A DNA stretch of 51,921 bases from Pseudobutyrivibrio sp. (GCA_017934625.1 JAGBJE010000146.1:1-51921), one strand, 5' to 3'; shown: positions 26,455-36,746, counted from the stretch's first letter. The notes: generated by a model not told the origin, from the letters alone. Translations and numbers: made by a program.

Positions 26455-28034
26455 TAAAGTTAGACCAGATTAAACTAAATGTAAATGATGATGAAGCTTT
26501 GCTTAAAAGTATTATTGCCCGTAAGCTTAAGATAAATCCTAACGCAATTAAGGATTATTCTATTATTAAAAAATCCATTGATGCTAGAAAAAAGCCTGAT
26601 ATTTTTTATGTATTTTCAATAGCTGTTTCCCTTTCTAGTGAGGATGAAAAAAGAATTCTTGCAAAAGCTAAAAAGGATAATAACATCAATGCGTATAAGC
26701 CTATCGTATATACGATACCTAAATTAACAAAGGCCAACAGCTCACCAATTGTAATTGGAGCAGGCCCTGCAGGATTATTTGCAGCATATATTTTAGCATT
26801 GAATAATATGCATCCTATTATCCTCGAACGAGGTAAGAAGGTTGATGAAAGAACAAATGATATCCTTAAATTTTGGGAGACGGGAGTTCTTGATACTGCT
26901 TCTAATGTACAGTTTGGAGAAGGTGGTGCCGGTACCTTTTCTGATGGCAAGCTAAATACTTTAGTTAATGACAAGCTTGGCAGAAACAAATTTGTATTAG
27001 AAACTTTTGTTAAATTTGGTGCACCATCAAATATACTATATGATTACAAGCCTCATATTGGTACAGATATTTTAAAAACTGTTATTGCTAATATGCGAGA
27101 TGAAATAATAGCCCTTGGCGGTGAATTCCATTTCAATACTAAAGCTCAGGATTTTATCATTGAAAATAATCATATTATCGGTGTAAACGCAAATGATAAA
27201 AAATATTTTAGCGACACAGTTATACTTGCAATTGGACATAGTGCTCGTGACACTTTTAAAAAGCTACATGATTTAGATATAAACATGGAGGCTAAGGATT
27301 TTGCAGTAGGTTTTAGAATTGAACATCCTCAAGAAATGATTTCTTATAGCATGTACGATAAAGCTTATTCAAAGCTTGAGCCTGCACCATATAAGCTTGC
27401 TGCCAATTTGGATAACGGCAGAGGAGTATATTCTTTTTGTATGTGCCCTGGTGGTTTTGTAGTTAATTCATCATCAGAGGAAAACAGATTGGTTGTTAAT
27501 GGCATGAGCTATTCCAAGCGTGATAGTAAAAACGCAAATAGCGCAATTGTAGTTTCAGTTGGAGAGAAGGAATTTGATAAATCAAATCCTTTATCTGGTA
27601 TTGCATATCAAAGGGCTATCGAAGAAGCAGCCTTTAAAGCAGGAAATGGTTTAATTCCACAACAGCTTTTAGGGGATTTTAAAAATAAAAAATTAAGCAC
27701 CTCATATGGAGCTTTTTCTTCGGAGACAAAAGGGAAAACATCATTTGGAATGCTTTCTGATATATTTTCTCAAGATATTTATCAGTCTTTTATTGACGGG
27801 ATGGGTATCTTTGGGTCTAAAATAAAAGGGTTCGATAGAGATGATGCAATACTTAGTGGTATAGAAAGTAGAACATCTTCTCCAGTTAGAATCAACAGAA
27901 ATGAATTATTTCAATCAAACGTAGCAGGTCTTTATCCTTGTGGTGAAGGGGCGGGCTACGCCGGTGGAATAACATCTGCTGCAATGGACGGTATCAAGGT
28001 TGCAGAGGCAGTTATTTCAAACTTAAATTTATAG
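26451..28034 (+). CDS. FAD-dependent dehydrogenase of the COG2509 type
   Basis: A 527-residue protein with an N-terminal region of about 95 residues built on RKLKINPNAIKDYSIIKKSIDARKK-like text. A FAD-binding domain follows with GAGPAGLFAAYILA (near 100) and the family stretch NVQFGEGGAGTFSDGKLNT (near 150). The C-terminus reads GEGAGYAGGITSAAMDG. The substrate is unknown. It overlaps the BaiN-like gene (ATGA), so the two flavoproteins are made together, and mutS follows after 16 bases. Conserved pairing of the two might mean a shared pathway, but nothing here shows it. Confidence 0.85.
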   Translation: MIKLDQIKLNVNDDEALLKSIIARKLKINPNAIKDYSIIKKSIDARKKPDIFYVFSIAVSLSSEDEKRILAKAKKDNNINAYKPIVYTIPKLTKANSSPIVIGAGPAGLFAAYILALNNMHPIILERGKKVDERTNDILKFWETGVLDTASNVQFGEGGAGTFSDGKLNTLVNDKLGRNKFVLETFVKFGAPSNILYDYKPHIGTDILKTVIANMRDEIIALGGEFHFNTKAQDFIIENNHIIGVNANDKKYFSDTVILAIGHSARDTFKKLHDLDINMEAKDFAVGFRIEHPQEMISYSMYDKAYSKLEPAPYKLAANLDNGRGVYSFCMCPGGFVVNSSSEENRLVVNGMSYSKRDSKNANSAIVVSVGEKEFDKSNPLSGIAYQRAIEEAAFKAGNGLIPQQLLGDFKNKKLSTSYGAFSSETKGKTSFGMLSDIFSQDIYQSFIDGMGIFGSKIKGFDRDDAILSGIESRTSSPVRINRNELFQSNVAGLYPCGEGAGYAGGITSAAMDGIKVAEAVISNLNL

Positions 28035-28050
28035 GATAGGTGGTAGAATC

Positions 28051-30660
28051 GTGGCAGAATACACTCCAATGATGCAGGAGTATCTTAAGACAAAATCAGA
28101 ATATGAGGATTGCATTTTATTTTATCGATTAGGGGATTTTTATGAGATGTTTTTTGAGGATGCAAAAACTGCATCCAAGGAATTAGAGCTTACACTTACT
28201 GGAAAATCCTGTGGTGCAGATGAAAAGGCCCCTATGTGTGGTGTTCCTTTCCATGCTGCAGATACATATATCAACAGACTTGTTGCAAGGGGCTATAAGG
28301 TTGCCATTTGCGAGCAAGTTGAGGATCCAAAGGAAGCTAAGGGCTTAGTTAAACGTGAGGTTATCAGGGTTGTTACACCTGGTACTAATATTGACCAGCT
28401 TGCCCTTGAAGAAGGCAGCAATAATTACATTATGTCTTTAGTTTATAACAAAGGCGTTTTTGGTATTGCTTCCTGCGATGTCTCTACTGCAGATTTCTTT
28501 TTAACAGAAGTTAATAGCACAAGAAAGCTTACTGACGAGCTATTTAGATTTAATCCAGCAGAAATTATTTATCACAAATCACTTTATGAATCAGGAATTG
28601 ACATTACAGATTTGGCTGAAAAGCTTGAAAGCTCCCTATCTCAGCTTGATGAGTCATACTTTGATGATGTATTAAGTACTAGAGAGCTTTTGAATCATTT
28701 TAAGGCTCATTCTCTTGAAGGCCTTGGCCTTATAGATTTTCCTGTTGGAAAGAATGCGGCTGGTTCGCTATTAATTTATCTTAAGGAGACTCAAAAATCA
28801 GAGCTTACACATCTTACTCATATTACCCCTTACACAGATGGTAAGTTTATGCTTATAGACAGCTCCACAAGAAGAAATCTGGAGCTTACAGAAACAATGC
28901 GAGATAAGCAAAAGCGTGGTTCGTTACTTTGGGTTCTTGATAAAACAAAAACGGCAATGGGAGCAAGACAGCTAAAAAGCTTCATAGAGCAGCCTCTTGT
29001 TTCTGTTGATGAAATTATTAGGAGACAGGATGCAATAGAAGAGATTAATAACTCATTAATCGATAGAGAAGAGCTTAGAGAATATCTATCATCTGTCTAC
29101 GATTTAGAACGACTTATTACAAAAATTACTTACCAATCAGCTAATCCTAGAGATTTAATTGCATTTAAGCAATCTATTGGAATGCTTTCACCTATAAAAG
29201 CATTACTTGATGGTTTTCATTCTCATCTAATTAACGACCTGAATGCCAATATAGATGATCTTAAGGATTTATTTGTTCTTATTGATTCTGCTATAGCAGA
29301 AGAGCCACCTATTTCATCTAGAGATGGAGATATTATCAAAACTGGCTACAACGAAGAGGTTGATAGGCTTCGCGCTGCTAAAATAGATGGAAAAAAATGG
29401 CTTGCTGATTTGGAAGCTAAAGAGCGAGAGAAAACAGGAATAAAAAATCTTAAAATAAAGTTTAATAAGGTATTTGGATTTTATCTTGAGGTTACAAATT
29501 CATATAAGGATTTGGTTCCTGATTACTATGTTAGAAAACAAACCTTAGCAAATGCTGAGAGATATTACACTCCAGAATTAAAGGAGCTTGAGGATAGTAT
29601 TTTAGGAGCTGAGGATAGGCTTAACACTATCGAATATGAATTTTTTAAATCAGTTAGAGATACAATAGCTGGGGAGGTAGATAGAATTCAGATTAGTGCT
29701 AAAGCGATTGCTACCTTAGATGCTATTATTTCACTTGCTGTTGTTTCAGAGAAAAATCATTATGTAAAACCGGTTATTAATAATCGTGGCGTTATTGATA
29801 TTAAAGAAGGTCGACATCCTGTTGTAGAGCAGATGATAAATGCTGACCAGTTTATTTCGAATGATTGCTATCTTGATTTAGATACAAATACTATTGCTAT
29901 TATTACTGGACCAAACATGGCTGGTAAATCTACCTACATGAGACAGGTTGCACTTATTGTATTAATGGCACAAATAGGAAGCTTCGTTCCAGCAAGTGAA
30001 GCAACTATCGGTGTAGTAGATAGAATATTTACAAGAGTCGGGGCATCAGATGATTTATCTACAGGCCAATCTACATTTATGGTAGAGATGAATGAGGTGG
30101 CAAACATTCTTAATAATGCTACCAGCAAATCTTTATTAATTTTGGATGAAATTGGTCGTGGTACATCTACCTATGATGGTCTTTCAATAGCCTGGGCAGT
30201 GGTTGAACATATTGCATATAATATAGGCGCTAAATCTTTGTTTGCTACTCATTATCACGAGCTTACAGAGCTTGAGGGACAGTTAAAGGGAGTTCATAAT
30301 TACTGCATAGCTGTACAGGAATTAGGTGAGGATATTATTTTCCTTCGTAAAATTATTCCCGGCGGCGCAGATCAAAGCTATGGTATTCAGGTTGCCAGAC
30401 TGGCAGGGCTACCTGAGGAGGTGTTATCTAGAGCGCGGACGATTGTTAATTCACTTAATGAGAATGACATTGCTGCTGTTTCAGATAAAATTGCTTTACA
30501 GGAGAAGATGGAAGAAAAGCTTCAGTCCTTAGAAGGTATATCTATTTCTGAAGATGACGCTAGTATTATTTCCGATATTAAGAATTTGGATGTAACCAAA
30601 ATCACTCCACTTGAAGCAATGAACATATTGTATGAGTTGCATAATAGGGTTAATGAATAA
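28051..30660 (+). CDS. mutS: DNA mismatch repair protein MutS
   Basis: The mismatch-recognition ATPase of methyl-independent repair. At 869 residues it has the mismatch-binding F-x-E motif in GDFYEMFFEDA (about 31-41). The connector, lever and clamp regions follow, then Walker A GPNMAGKSTYMRQ near residue 620, LILDEIGRGTSTYDG, and the C-terminal dimerisation helix. The start is GTG at 28051 behind AGGTGG. The stop overlaps the first base of the mutL ATG (TAATG), so the two repair proteins are made together. Confidence 0.97.
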   Translation: MAEYTPMMQEYLKTKSEYEDCILFYRLGDFYEMFFEDAKTASKELELTLTGKSCGADEKAPMCGVPFHAADTYINRLVARGYKVAICEQVEDPKEAKGLVKREVIRVVTPGTNIDQLALEEGSNNYIMSLVYNKGVFGIASCDVSTADFFLTEVNSTRKLTDELFRFNPAEIIYHKSLYESGIDITDLAEKLESSLSQLDESYFDDVLSTRELLNHFKAHSLEGLGLIDFPVGKNAAGSLLIYLKETQKSELTHLTHITPYTDGKFMLIDSSTRRNLELTETMRDKQKRGSLLWVLDKTKTAMGARQLKSFIEQPLVSVDEIIRRQDAIEEINNSLIDREELREYLSSVYDLERLITKITYQSANPRDLIAFKQSIGMLSPIKALLDGFHSHLINDLNANIDDLKDLFVLIDSAIAEEPPISSRDGDIIKTGYNEEVDRLRAAKIDGKKWLADLEAKEREKTGIKNLKIKFNKVFGFYLEVTNSYKDLVPDYYVRKQTLANAERYYTPELKELEDSILGAEDRLNTIEYEFFKSVRDTIAGEVDRIQISAKAIATLDAIISLAVVSEKNHYVKPVINNRGVIDIKEGRHPVVEQMINADQFISNDCYLDLDTNTIAIITGPNMAGKSTYMRQVALIVLMAQIGSFVPASEATIGVVDRIFTRVGASDDLSTGQSTFMVEMNEVANILNNATSKSLLILDEIGRGTSTYDGLSIAWAVVEHIAYNIGAKSLFATHYHELTELEGQLKGVHNYCIAVQELGEDIIFLRKIIPGGADQSYGIQVARLAGLPEEVLSRARTIVNSLNENDIAAVSDKIALQEKMEEKLQSLEGISISEDDASIISDIKNLDVTKITPLEAMNILYELHNRVNE

Positions 30661-32570
30661 TGGGAAAAATTAATTTACTAAGCCAGGAAACAATTGACAA
30701 GATCGCAGCAGGAGAGGTGGTAGAACGCCCTGCTTCTGTTGCAAAGGAGCTTATAGAAAACAGTATTGATGCAGGAGCTACCGCTATATCTGTAGAGATA
30801 AAGGGTGGCGGAATTGAGTATCTTAGAATTACAGATAATGGTTCTGGTATTGAAAAGGACCAGATTCAAATTGCATTTTTAAGACATTCTACCAGTAAAA
30901 TAGCTGATGCCTCAGATTTAGCTTCAGTTCGTTCACTTGGATTTAGAGGTGAAGCTCTTTCAAGCATATCAGCTGTTTCGAAGGTAGAGCTTATCACCAA
31001 AACAAAGGATTCACTTCTTGGTGCCAGTTATGTAATAGAAGGTGCTAAGGAGATTTCACTTACAGATATCGGGGCACCAAATGGCACTACATTTATTGTA
31101 AGACAATTATTTTTTAATACACCGGCTAGAAAGAAATTCTTAAAATCAGAGAGTACAGAAGGCAGCTATGTATTTGATGTAGTAGAACATTTGGCTCTTT
31201 CTCATCCAGAAATCTCATTTAAATTTCTTTTAAACGGTAAGGAAAAGCTTATGACTTCTGGAAATGGCAGCTTGTCTGATACCATTTATCAGATTTATGG
31301 GCGTCAAATTGCAGCTAACGTGCTTGACATTGATTATGAAGATGATAAAGTGAAGCTTTCAGGCTTTATTGGTCAATCTGTAATAGCCCGTGGAAACAGG
31401 GCATTTGAACACTTCTTTGTAAATAATAGATACATAAAAAGTAATCATTTATCCAAGGCCTGCGAGGAAGGCTATTATGGATTTTTAATGGGGCATCAGT
31501 ATCCGTTTTTTGTTATAAACATTGATTTTGATGCTGACGTTGTAGATGTAAATGTTCATCCTACAAAGCAGGAGGTCAGATTTGAGGATGAAGCATACAT
31601 ATTAGAACTGCTTACTAAGACTATAAACAATAGACTTAGAAAAAGAGAGGATGTACTTGAAGCTCATATAGATGAGCCAAAGCCTGTAAGTCATGCTACG
31701 CCAATGCAGATACTTCCCGAAGTGAAAGAAGAGTCTATAAGAAGTTCTACAGAATCTTCAGAGGAGACTGTAAAGCCTACAAGGGTTACAGAAGAATCAA
31801 AAGCAGTTACAATACATCAGGAAGTTAAGCCTGTAAAAATGCCTGAGCCTTTTGAAAGAGACAGATTAGAAAAAATAAAAGCTCAGGTTACAGCTCAGAT
31901 TAGAAATGATACACCTTATGAAAAGAAATTTGCTGAACAAAACAGGGGTGGCGAAAAATATGAGCAAATCAGTTTTCTTCAGAAGGAGGCTATAAAGGAG
32001 CACAAGATTATAGGGCAGGTTTTTGATACCTATTGGATTATTGAATACGACAAAAATATGTATATCATAGATCAGCATGCAGCACATGAAAAAGTTCTTT
32101 TTGAAAAGACAATGGCTCGTCTCAAGAATAACGAAATGACTTCTCAAATGATTAGCCCGCCTGTAATCATATCTTTAGCTCCACAGGATGTACTTTTGTA
32201 TGAAACATATCATGAAGCATTTGAAAAAATCGGTTTTCAGATAGCTTCTTTTGGAGGGAATGAAATAGCTATCAATGGTGTTCCAGGTAATATGCTTAAC
32301 CTTGATCCTAAATCATTATTCATGGAAATCTTAGCTGATTGTGGCAATTATAAATCATCAGACTCCTTTGATATGATTGTAGAACGAGTTGCATCAATGT
32401 CATGCAAAGCGGCAGTAAAGGGAAACAATAAATTATCTCTTCCAGAAATTAAAACATTAGTAGATGATTTGCTTAAATTAGAAAATCCATATCATTGTCC
32501 TCACGGAAGACCTACTATGATATCTTTTTCTGAGTATGAGCTTGCAAAAAAGTTTAAAAGGATTGTCTAA
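30660..32570 (+). CDS. mutL: DNA mismatch repair protein MutL (endonuclease type)
   Basis: A 636-residue GHKL ATPase. The N-terminal ATP site shows ELIENSIDAGAT, DNGSGI and GFRGEALSSI. A flexible charged linker spans about 340-430. The C-terminal domain carries the nicking-endonuclease motif DQHAAHEKVLFEK (near residue 468), with the supporting metal motifs SCKAAVKG and CPHGRP. This is the form used by bacteria that lack MutH and Dam methylation. It overlaps mutS and abuts miaA. Confidence 0.97.
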   Translation: MGKINLLSQETIDKIAAGEVVERPASVAKELIENSIDAGATAISVEIKGGGIEYLRITDNGSGIEKDQIQIAFLRHSTSKIADASDLASVRSLGFRGEALSSISAVSKVELITKTKDSLLGASYVIEGAKEISLTDIGAPNGTTFIVRQLFFNTPARKKFLKSESTEGSYVFDVVEHLALSHPEISFKFLLNGKEKLMTSGNGSLSDTIYQIYGRQIAANVLDIDYEDDKVKLSGFIGQSVIARGNRAFEHFFVNNRYIKSNHLSKACEEGYYGFLMGHQYPFFVINIDFDADVVDVNVHPTKQEVRFEDEAYILELLTKTINNRLRKREDVLEAHIDEPKPVSHATPMQILPEVKEESIRSSTESSEETVKPTRVTEESKAVTIHQEVKPVKMPEPFERDRLEKIKAQVTAQIRNDTPYEKKFAEQNRGGEKYEQISFLQKEAIKEHKIIGQVFDTYWIIEYDKNMYIIDQHAAHEKVLFEKTMARLKNNEMTSQMISPPVIISLAPQDVLLYETYHEAFEKIGFQIASFGGNEIAINGVPGNMLNLDPKSLFMEILADCGNYKSSDSFDMIVERVASMSCKAAVKGNNKLSLPEIKTLVDDLLKLENPYHCPHGRPTMISFSEYELAKKFKRIV

Positions 32571-33509
32571 ATGAAAAATTTAGTTATATTAACAGGACCT
32601 ACTGCTGTAGGAAAAACATCACTTTCTATTAATCTCGCCAAGGCTATAAATGGCGAGATTATTTCTGCTGATTCTATGCAGATTTACAAAAAAATGGATA
32701 TCGGAACAGCAAAGGTGATGCCTGAAGAAATGGATGGGATTAAGCATTATCTTATAGATGTAATTGAGCCTACAGAAGATTTTCATGTAGTTAAGTTCAA
32801 GCAAATGGTAGAAGCTGCTATAGATGAAATATATGCAAAGGGTAAAATTCCTATTATTTGTGGTGGTACAGGCTTTTATATACAAGCTATTTTATATGAT
32901 ATAGATTTTACCGAAAATGAGATAGACAAAAACTATAGAAAATCACTTGAAGCTTTTGCGAAAGAAAAGGGTAACGAAGCCTTACATGAAAAGCTTAATG
33001 CTATTGATCCTGAGTCAGCAAAAGCTATTCCTGCAGCTAATGTTAAACGAGTTATTAGAGCGATTGAATACTTTGAACAGACGGGAGAGAAGTTTTCTGT
33101 TCATAATGCAACGCAAAAAGAAAAAAATAGTCCTTATAATTTCGCATATTTTGTACTGAATGATGATAGACAATTGTTGTATAATCGCATAGATGCAAGA
33201 GTTGATAAAATGATTGCAGATGGATTAGTAAGCGAGGTAAAGTCACTTCTTGCTTCTGGAGTAAGAAAGGGCATGACAGCTATGGACGGTATAGGCTATA
33301 AGGAGCTTTTGGATTATTTAGAAGGGGATGGTTCTCTTGATGATGCTATTTCTTTAATAAAGCAAAAGTCTAGAAATTATGCCAAACGACAGCTTACCTG
33401 GTTTAGAAGAGAAAAGGAAGTTATATGGTTAGATAAAACAGTTCTTAACTCAGATGATTTGTTACTTGATACTATATTATCTAATCTAAAAGAGAAAGGA
33501 ATTATATAA
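32571..33509 (+). CDS. miaA: tRNA dimethylallyltransferase
   Basis: MiaA transfers a dimethylallyl group to adenosine 37 of tRNAs that read codons starting with U. The 312 residues have the P-loop GPTAVGKTSLS (about 8-18), the DSMQIYKKMDIGTAK motif (about 34-48), GGTGFYIQAILYD, and the DGIGYKE motif near residue 241. The ATG directly follows the mutL stop, completing a mutS-mutL-miaA operon, an arrangement common in Firmicutes. Confidence 0.97.
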   Translation: MKNLVILTGPTAVGKTSLSINLAKAINGEIISADSMQIYKKMDIGTAKVMPEEMDGIKHYLIDVIEPTEDFHVVKFKQMVEAAIDEIYAKGKIPIICGGTGFYIQAILYDIDFTENEIDKNYRKSLEAFAKEKGNEALHEKLNAIDPESAKAIPAANVKRVIRAIEYFEQTGEKFSVHNATQKEKNSPYNFAYFVLNDDRQLLYNRIDARVDKMIADGLVSEVKSLLASGVRKGMTAMDGIGYKELLDYLEGDGSLDDAISLIKQKSRNYAKRQLTWFRREKEVIWLDKTVLNSDDLLLDTILSNLKEKGII

Positions 33510-33510
33510 A

Positions 33511-34788
33511 GTGTTTGATATTTATAAGGAATTTGGTATTTCAAAAGAAGTTTTTGATTACGGCAATGAAATAATAAAGAAGCTTGAGCCTAGATTTAAA
33601 GAGATTGATGACATTGCTGAATTTAATCAGCTTAAGGTGCTTAAGGCTATGCAGGACCATAAGGTTGCAGCTGAATGCTTTAACACATCTACAGGCTATG
33701 GTTATGATGACGTGGGTAGAGATACTCTTGAAAAGGTTTATGCTTCTGTATTTAAAGCAGAAGATGCTTTAGTTCGTCCTCAGATCACATGCGGAACACA
33801 TGCACTTGCCCTTGCACTAATGAGCAACCTGCGCCCAGGAGATGAATTATTATCACCAGTTGGAAAGCCTTATGATACCTTGGAAGAGGTTATTGGAATT
33901 AGACCTTCTAATGGTTCTTTGGCTGAATATGGTATTACATACGCCCAGGTAGATTTACTTGATAATGGTGATTTCGATTTTGACGGCATTAAGGCAGCTA
34001 TTAATGAAAAAACAAAGCTTGTTACAATTCAACGTTCTAAGGGATATGCTAACAGACCAACTCTTTCAGTAGAAAAAATTGGTGAACTGATTTCATTTAT
34101 TAAGAATATTAAGCCTGATGTAATATGCATGGTTGACAATTGTTATGGTGAATTCGTAGAAAGAATAGAACCTACAGAGGTAGGCGCTGACATGTGTGTA
34201 GGTTCTCTTATTAAAAATCCAGGTGGCGGACTTGCTCCTATCGGAGGCTATATAGTCGGCACTAAGAAATGCGTTGAAAATGCAGCACATAGACTTACAT
34301 CACCAGGCCTTGGTAAAGAGGTAGGTGCTTCTTTAGGTATTATGCAGTCCTTCTATCAGGGATTTTTCCTTGCTCCAACAGTTGTTGCAGGAGCTTTAAA
34401 GGGAGCTATTTTTGCAGCAAATGTTTATGAAAAGCTAGGTTTCCTTTGCATTCCTAATTCTACTGAGGAAAGATATGATATTATTCAGGCTGTTTCATTT
34501 AATAAGCCAGAAGGTCTTATTGCATTTTGTGAAGGTATTCAAGCGGCAGCACCAGTTGATTCTTATGTTACACCAGAGCCATGGGATATGCCAGGCTACG
34601 ATAGCAAGGTTATAATGGCGGCAGGAGCTTTTGTTCAGGGCTCATCTATTGAGTTATCTGCAGATGGTCCACTTCGTCCACCATACACAGCATTTTTCCA
34701 AGGTGGTCTTACATGGAATCATGCTAAGCTTGGAATATTAAAGTCATTACAAAAACTAGTAGATGCTTGCCTTGTGAACATATCTTAA
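33511..34788 (+). CDS. PLP-dependent methionine gamma-lyase family protein (aluminium-resistance type)
   Basis: A 425-residue fold-type-I PLP enzyme of the COG4100 group (YnbB in B. subtilis). It is often annotated as aluminium resistance protein or methionine gamma-lyase family. The likely PLP lysine is in GSLIKNPGGGLAP, near residue 235. Other family segments are STGYGYDDVGRD and RPQITCGTHALALAL. The substrate is not established. The start is GTG at 33511, two bases after the miaA stop, with AAAGGAA about 10 bases upstream. The gene also sits near miaA in other Firmicutes. Confidence 0.9.
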   Translation: MFDIYKEFGISKEVFDYGNEIIKKLEPRFKEIDDIAEFNQLKVLKAMQDHKVAAECFNTSTGYGYDDVGRDTLEKVYASVFKAEDALVRPQITCGTHALALALMSNLRPGDELLSPVGKPYDTLEEVIGIRPSNGSLAEYGITYAQVDLLDNGDFDFDGIKAAINEKTKLVTIQRSKGYANRPTLSVEKIGELISFIKNIKPDVICMVDNCYGEFVERIEPTEVGADMCVGSLIKNPGGGLAPIGGYIVGTKKCVENAAHRLTSPGLGKEVGASLGIMQSFYQGFFLAPTVVAGALKGAIFAANVYEKLGFLCIPNSTEERYDIIQAVSFNKPEGLIAFCEGIQAAAPVDSYVTPEPWDMPGYDSKVIMAAGAFVQGSSIELSADGPLRPPYTAFFQGGLTWNHAKLGILKSLQKLVDACLVNIS

Positions 34789-34800
34789 CTGTGATAAAAT
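34772..34800 (+). promoter_or_regulatory. Candidate promoter for the mre shape operon
   Basis: TTGTGA (34772-34777), a 17-base spacer and TAAAAT (34795-34800). The -35 lies in the last codons of the upstream lyase gene. The predicted start near 34807 leaves a leader of about 50 bases before the mreB ATG. Confidence 0.5.
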
Positions 34801-34856
34801 TTGTTTGTCTGTGAGCAAAATACTTACGGCTAGTTTATATTTTACGGAGGGACGTC

Positions 34857-35870
34857 ATGGCCAATTCATTTGGTATTGATATAGGAACACAAAACCTTAA
34901 GGTTTTCAGTGGTTCTAACAATCAAATTACAAATATTAAAAATACAATTGCTATCGTTAATAAGAATCAGATGTATTCTTATGGAGACAGCGCTTATTCT
35001 ATGTATGAAAAAGCACCTGAAACAATAAAGGTATCATTCCCTATAATTTCAGGCGTTATTGCAGATTTTGATAATATGCAGACTCTTTTATTCCAGGTTC
35101 TTGAGAATGATCTTAAGGGCAAAATAAAGGGAAGCGATATTGTTGTAGCTGTTCCTACAGATATTACAGAGGTTGAGAAAAAAGCCTTTGCTGATTTATT
35201 TAGCAAATCTAAGAATAAGCCTCATTCAATACGTATTTGCGAAAAACCGATTGCATCTGCTATTGGATTAGGGTTAGATGTATCTGAGCCAACAGGTGTT
35301 ATGGTTGTTGATTTAGGTGCTGATACAACAGAAATCTCTGTTATTTCCTTAGGCGGGCTTGTTCTTTCAGAGCTTCTTCCTTTTGGTGGTAATCAGATTG
35401 ATGAATCTATTGTTACATACCTTAAGCGCAATTTTAATCTTGTTATTGGACAAAAGACAGCTAAGCAGCTAAAAGAAGAAATCGGTTCAGCAATAGAAGG
35501 TAGAGGAGAAAAGCTTACTGTTGTTGGACGTGATGTTGTAAGTGGTCTTCCAATCGAAATGGAAATTGAAAGTGATACAATATATAATGCCATAAAGGCA
35601 GATTTAGAGACCTTCTGCGCAAACGTTAAGCTTATTCTTGAAAAGGTTCCACCAGAGCTTGCCAAGGATATTGTACATTCAGGCATTTATCTTACAGGTG
35701 GTACATCTAAGCTTTTCCGTTTGACAGATTTATTTTCTGAGGTTACTAACATTAAGGTTAATTCATTTGAAGAACCTCAAGAATCTTGCGTCAGAGGTCT
35801 TGGTGCAGTTCTTTCAGACAGTAAATTCAAGGTTTACGGTTACAGTATGAAAAATAGAATTTTTAAATAA
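34857..35870 (+). CDS. mreB: Divergent rod-shape protein MreB
   Basis: A 337-residue actin-fold protein that aligns end to end with MreB, which forms filaments under the membrane and steers the elongation machinery. The VIADFDNMQTLL, EVEKK and IGSA segments and the GRDVVSGLP motif support this. Several nucleotide-site motifs differ from standard MreB: DIGTQNL for DLGTANT, DLGADTTE for DIGGGTTE, GGNQID for AGDEMD, and TGGTSKL for TGGGALL. The Glu of the TEVE motif is kept. It begins the mreBCD-mrdA cluster behind GGAGG. It may be a specialised paralogue. Confidence 0.9.
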   Translation: MANSFGIDIGTQNLKVFSGSNNQITNIKNTIAIVNKNQMYSYGDSAYSMYEKAPETIKVSFPIISGVIADFDNMQTLLFQVLENDLKGKIKGSDIVVAVPTDITEVEKKAFADLFSKSKNKPHSIRICEKPIASAIGLGLDVSEPTGVMVVDLGADTTEISVISLGGLVLSELLPFGGNQIDESIVTYLKRNFNLVIGQKTAKQLKEEIGSAIEGRGEKLTVVGRDVVSGLPIEMEIESDTIYNAIKADLETFCANVKLILEKVPPELAKDIVHSGIYLTGGTSKLFRLTDLFSEVTNIKVNSFEEPQESCVRGLGAVLSDSKFKVYGYSMKNRIFK

Positions 35871-35882
35871 TTAAGAGGTAAT

Positions 35883-36746
35883 ATGAGACAAAGAAAAGCG
35901 AGTGGTGGTATTCCAAGTAAATACTTACTCATGATTTTATCTATTGTTTGCATAATGCTCTTGTTCTTTAGTTATTCAACTGGCTTTACAGGCGGTCCAA
36001 TAGAGTCATTAGCTAATCATATTTTTATCCCTATGCAAAAGGGCATTGATTATATTGGAAGTAGTATTGCTATATCTTCTGCAGACACAAAAACAAGAGA
36101 AGAGCTTGTAAAAGAAAACGAAGATTTAAGGGCACAGGTCGATGATTTAAATTCTACTATTAGCAGTATGGAGCTTAAAATCAAAGAATTAAATGAGCTT
36201 CAAGAATTGTACGAGCTTGATCAGACATACTACGATTATGAGACAACAGGAGCAAGAATAATAGGTAAAGGAACATCAAATTGGTTCAACACCTTTACCA
36301 TTGATAAGGGTTCTAAGGACGGAATTGAAAAAAACATGAATGTCATTGCAGATGGCGGACTTGTGGGCATCGTTTCATCTGTCGGGGACTCGTATGCAGT
36401 TGTTAGAGCTATCATTGATGATACATCTAACGTTAGTGCAACTATTTCATCTACAGAGGATAATTGTATTGTATCCGGCTCTTTAGAGAATATGACAAGC
36501 GATAATCTTATTCTATTATCAAATCTTGATGATGAAGATGATAAGGTAGCAATCGGAGATGTTATTGTCACATCAAATATATCTGATAAATACTTACCAG
36601 GTTTAATGATTGGCTATGTATCTAGCGTTTCTTTAGATGAAAATGAGCTTACAAAATCTGGTACCGTTACACCAATAGTAGATTTCAAGCATCTTTCAGA
36701 TGTACTTGTTATATTACAGCAAAAGGAGTCATATAAGGATGAGTGA
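35883..36746 (+). CDS. mreC: Rod-shape protein MreC
   Basis: A 287-residue bitopic protein. A short basic N-terminus and one membrane helix (about 12-30) lead into a periplasm-side coiled coil (about 70-118). A double beta-barrel domain follows (about 120-280) with GTSNWFNTFTIDKGSKDGI and VIADGGLVGIVSSVG. MreC scaffolds PBP2 and RodA in the elongasome. It sits 12 bases after mreB and overlaps mreD, as expected of the operon. Confidence 0.95.
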   Translation: MRQRKASGGIPSKYLLMILSIVCIMLLFFSYSTGFTGGPIESLANHIFIPMQKGIDYIGSSIAISSADTKTREELVKENEDLRAQVDDLNSTISSMELKIKELNELQELYELDQTYYDYETTGARIIGKGTSNWFNTFTIDKGSKDGIEKNMNVIADGGLVGIVSSVGDSYAVVRAIIDDTSNVSATISSTEDNCIVSGSLENMTSDNLILLSNLDDEDDKVAIGDVIVTSNISDKYLPGLMIGYVSSVSLDENELTKSGTVTPIVDFKHLSDVLVILQQKESYKDE

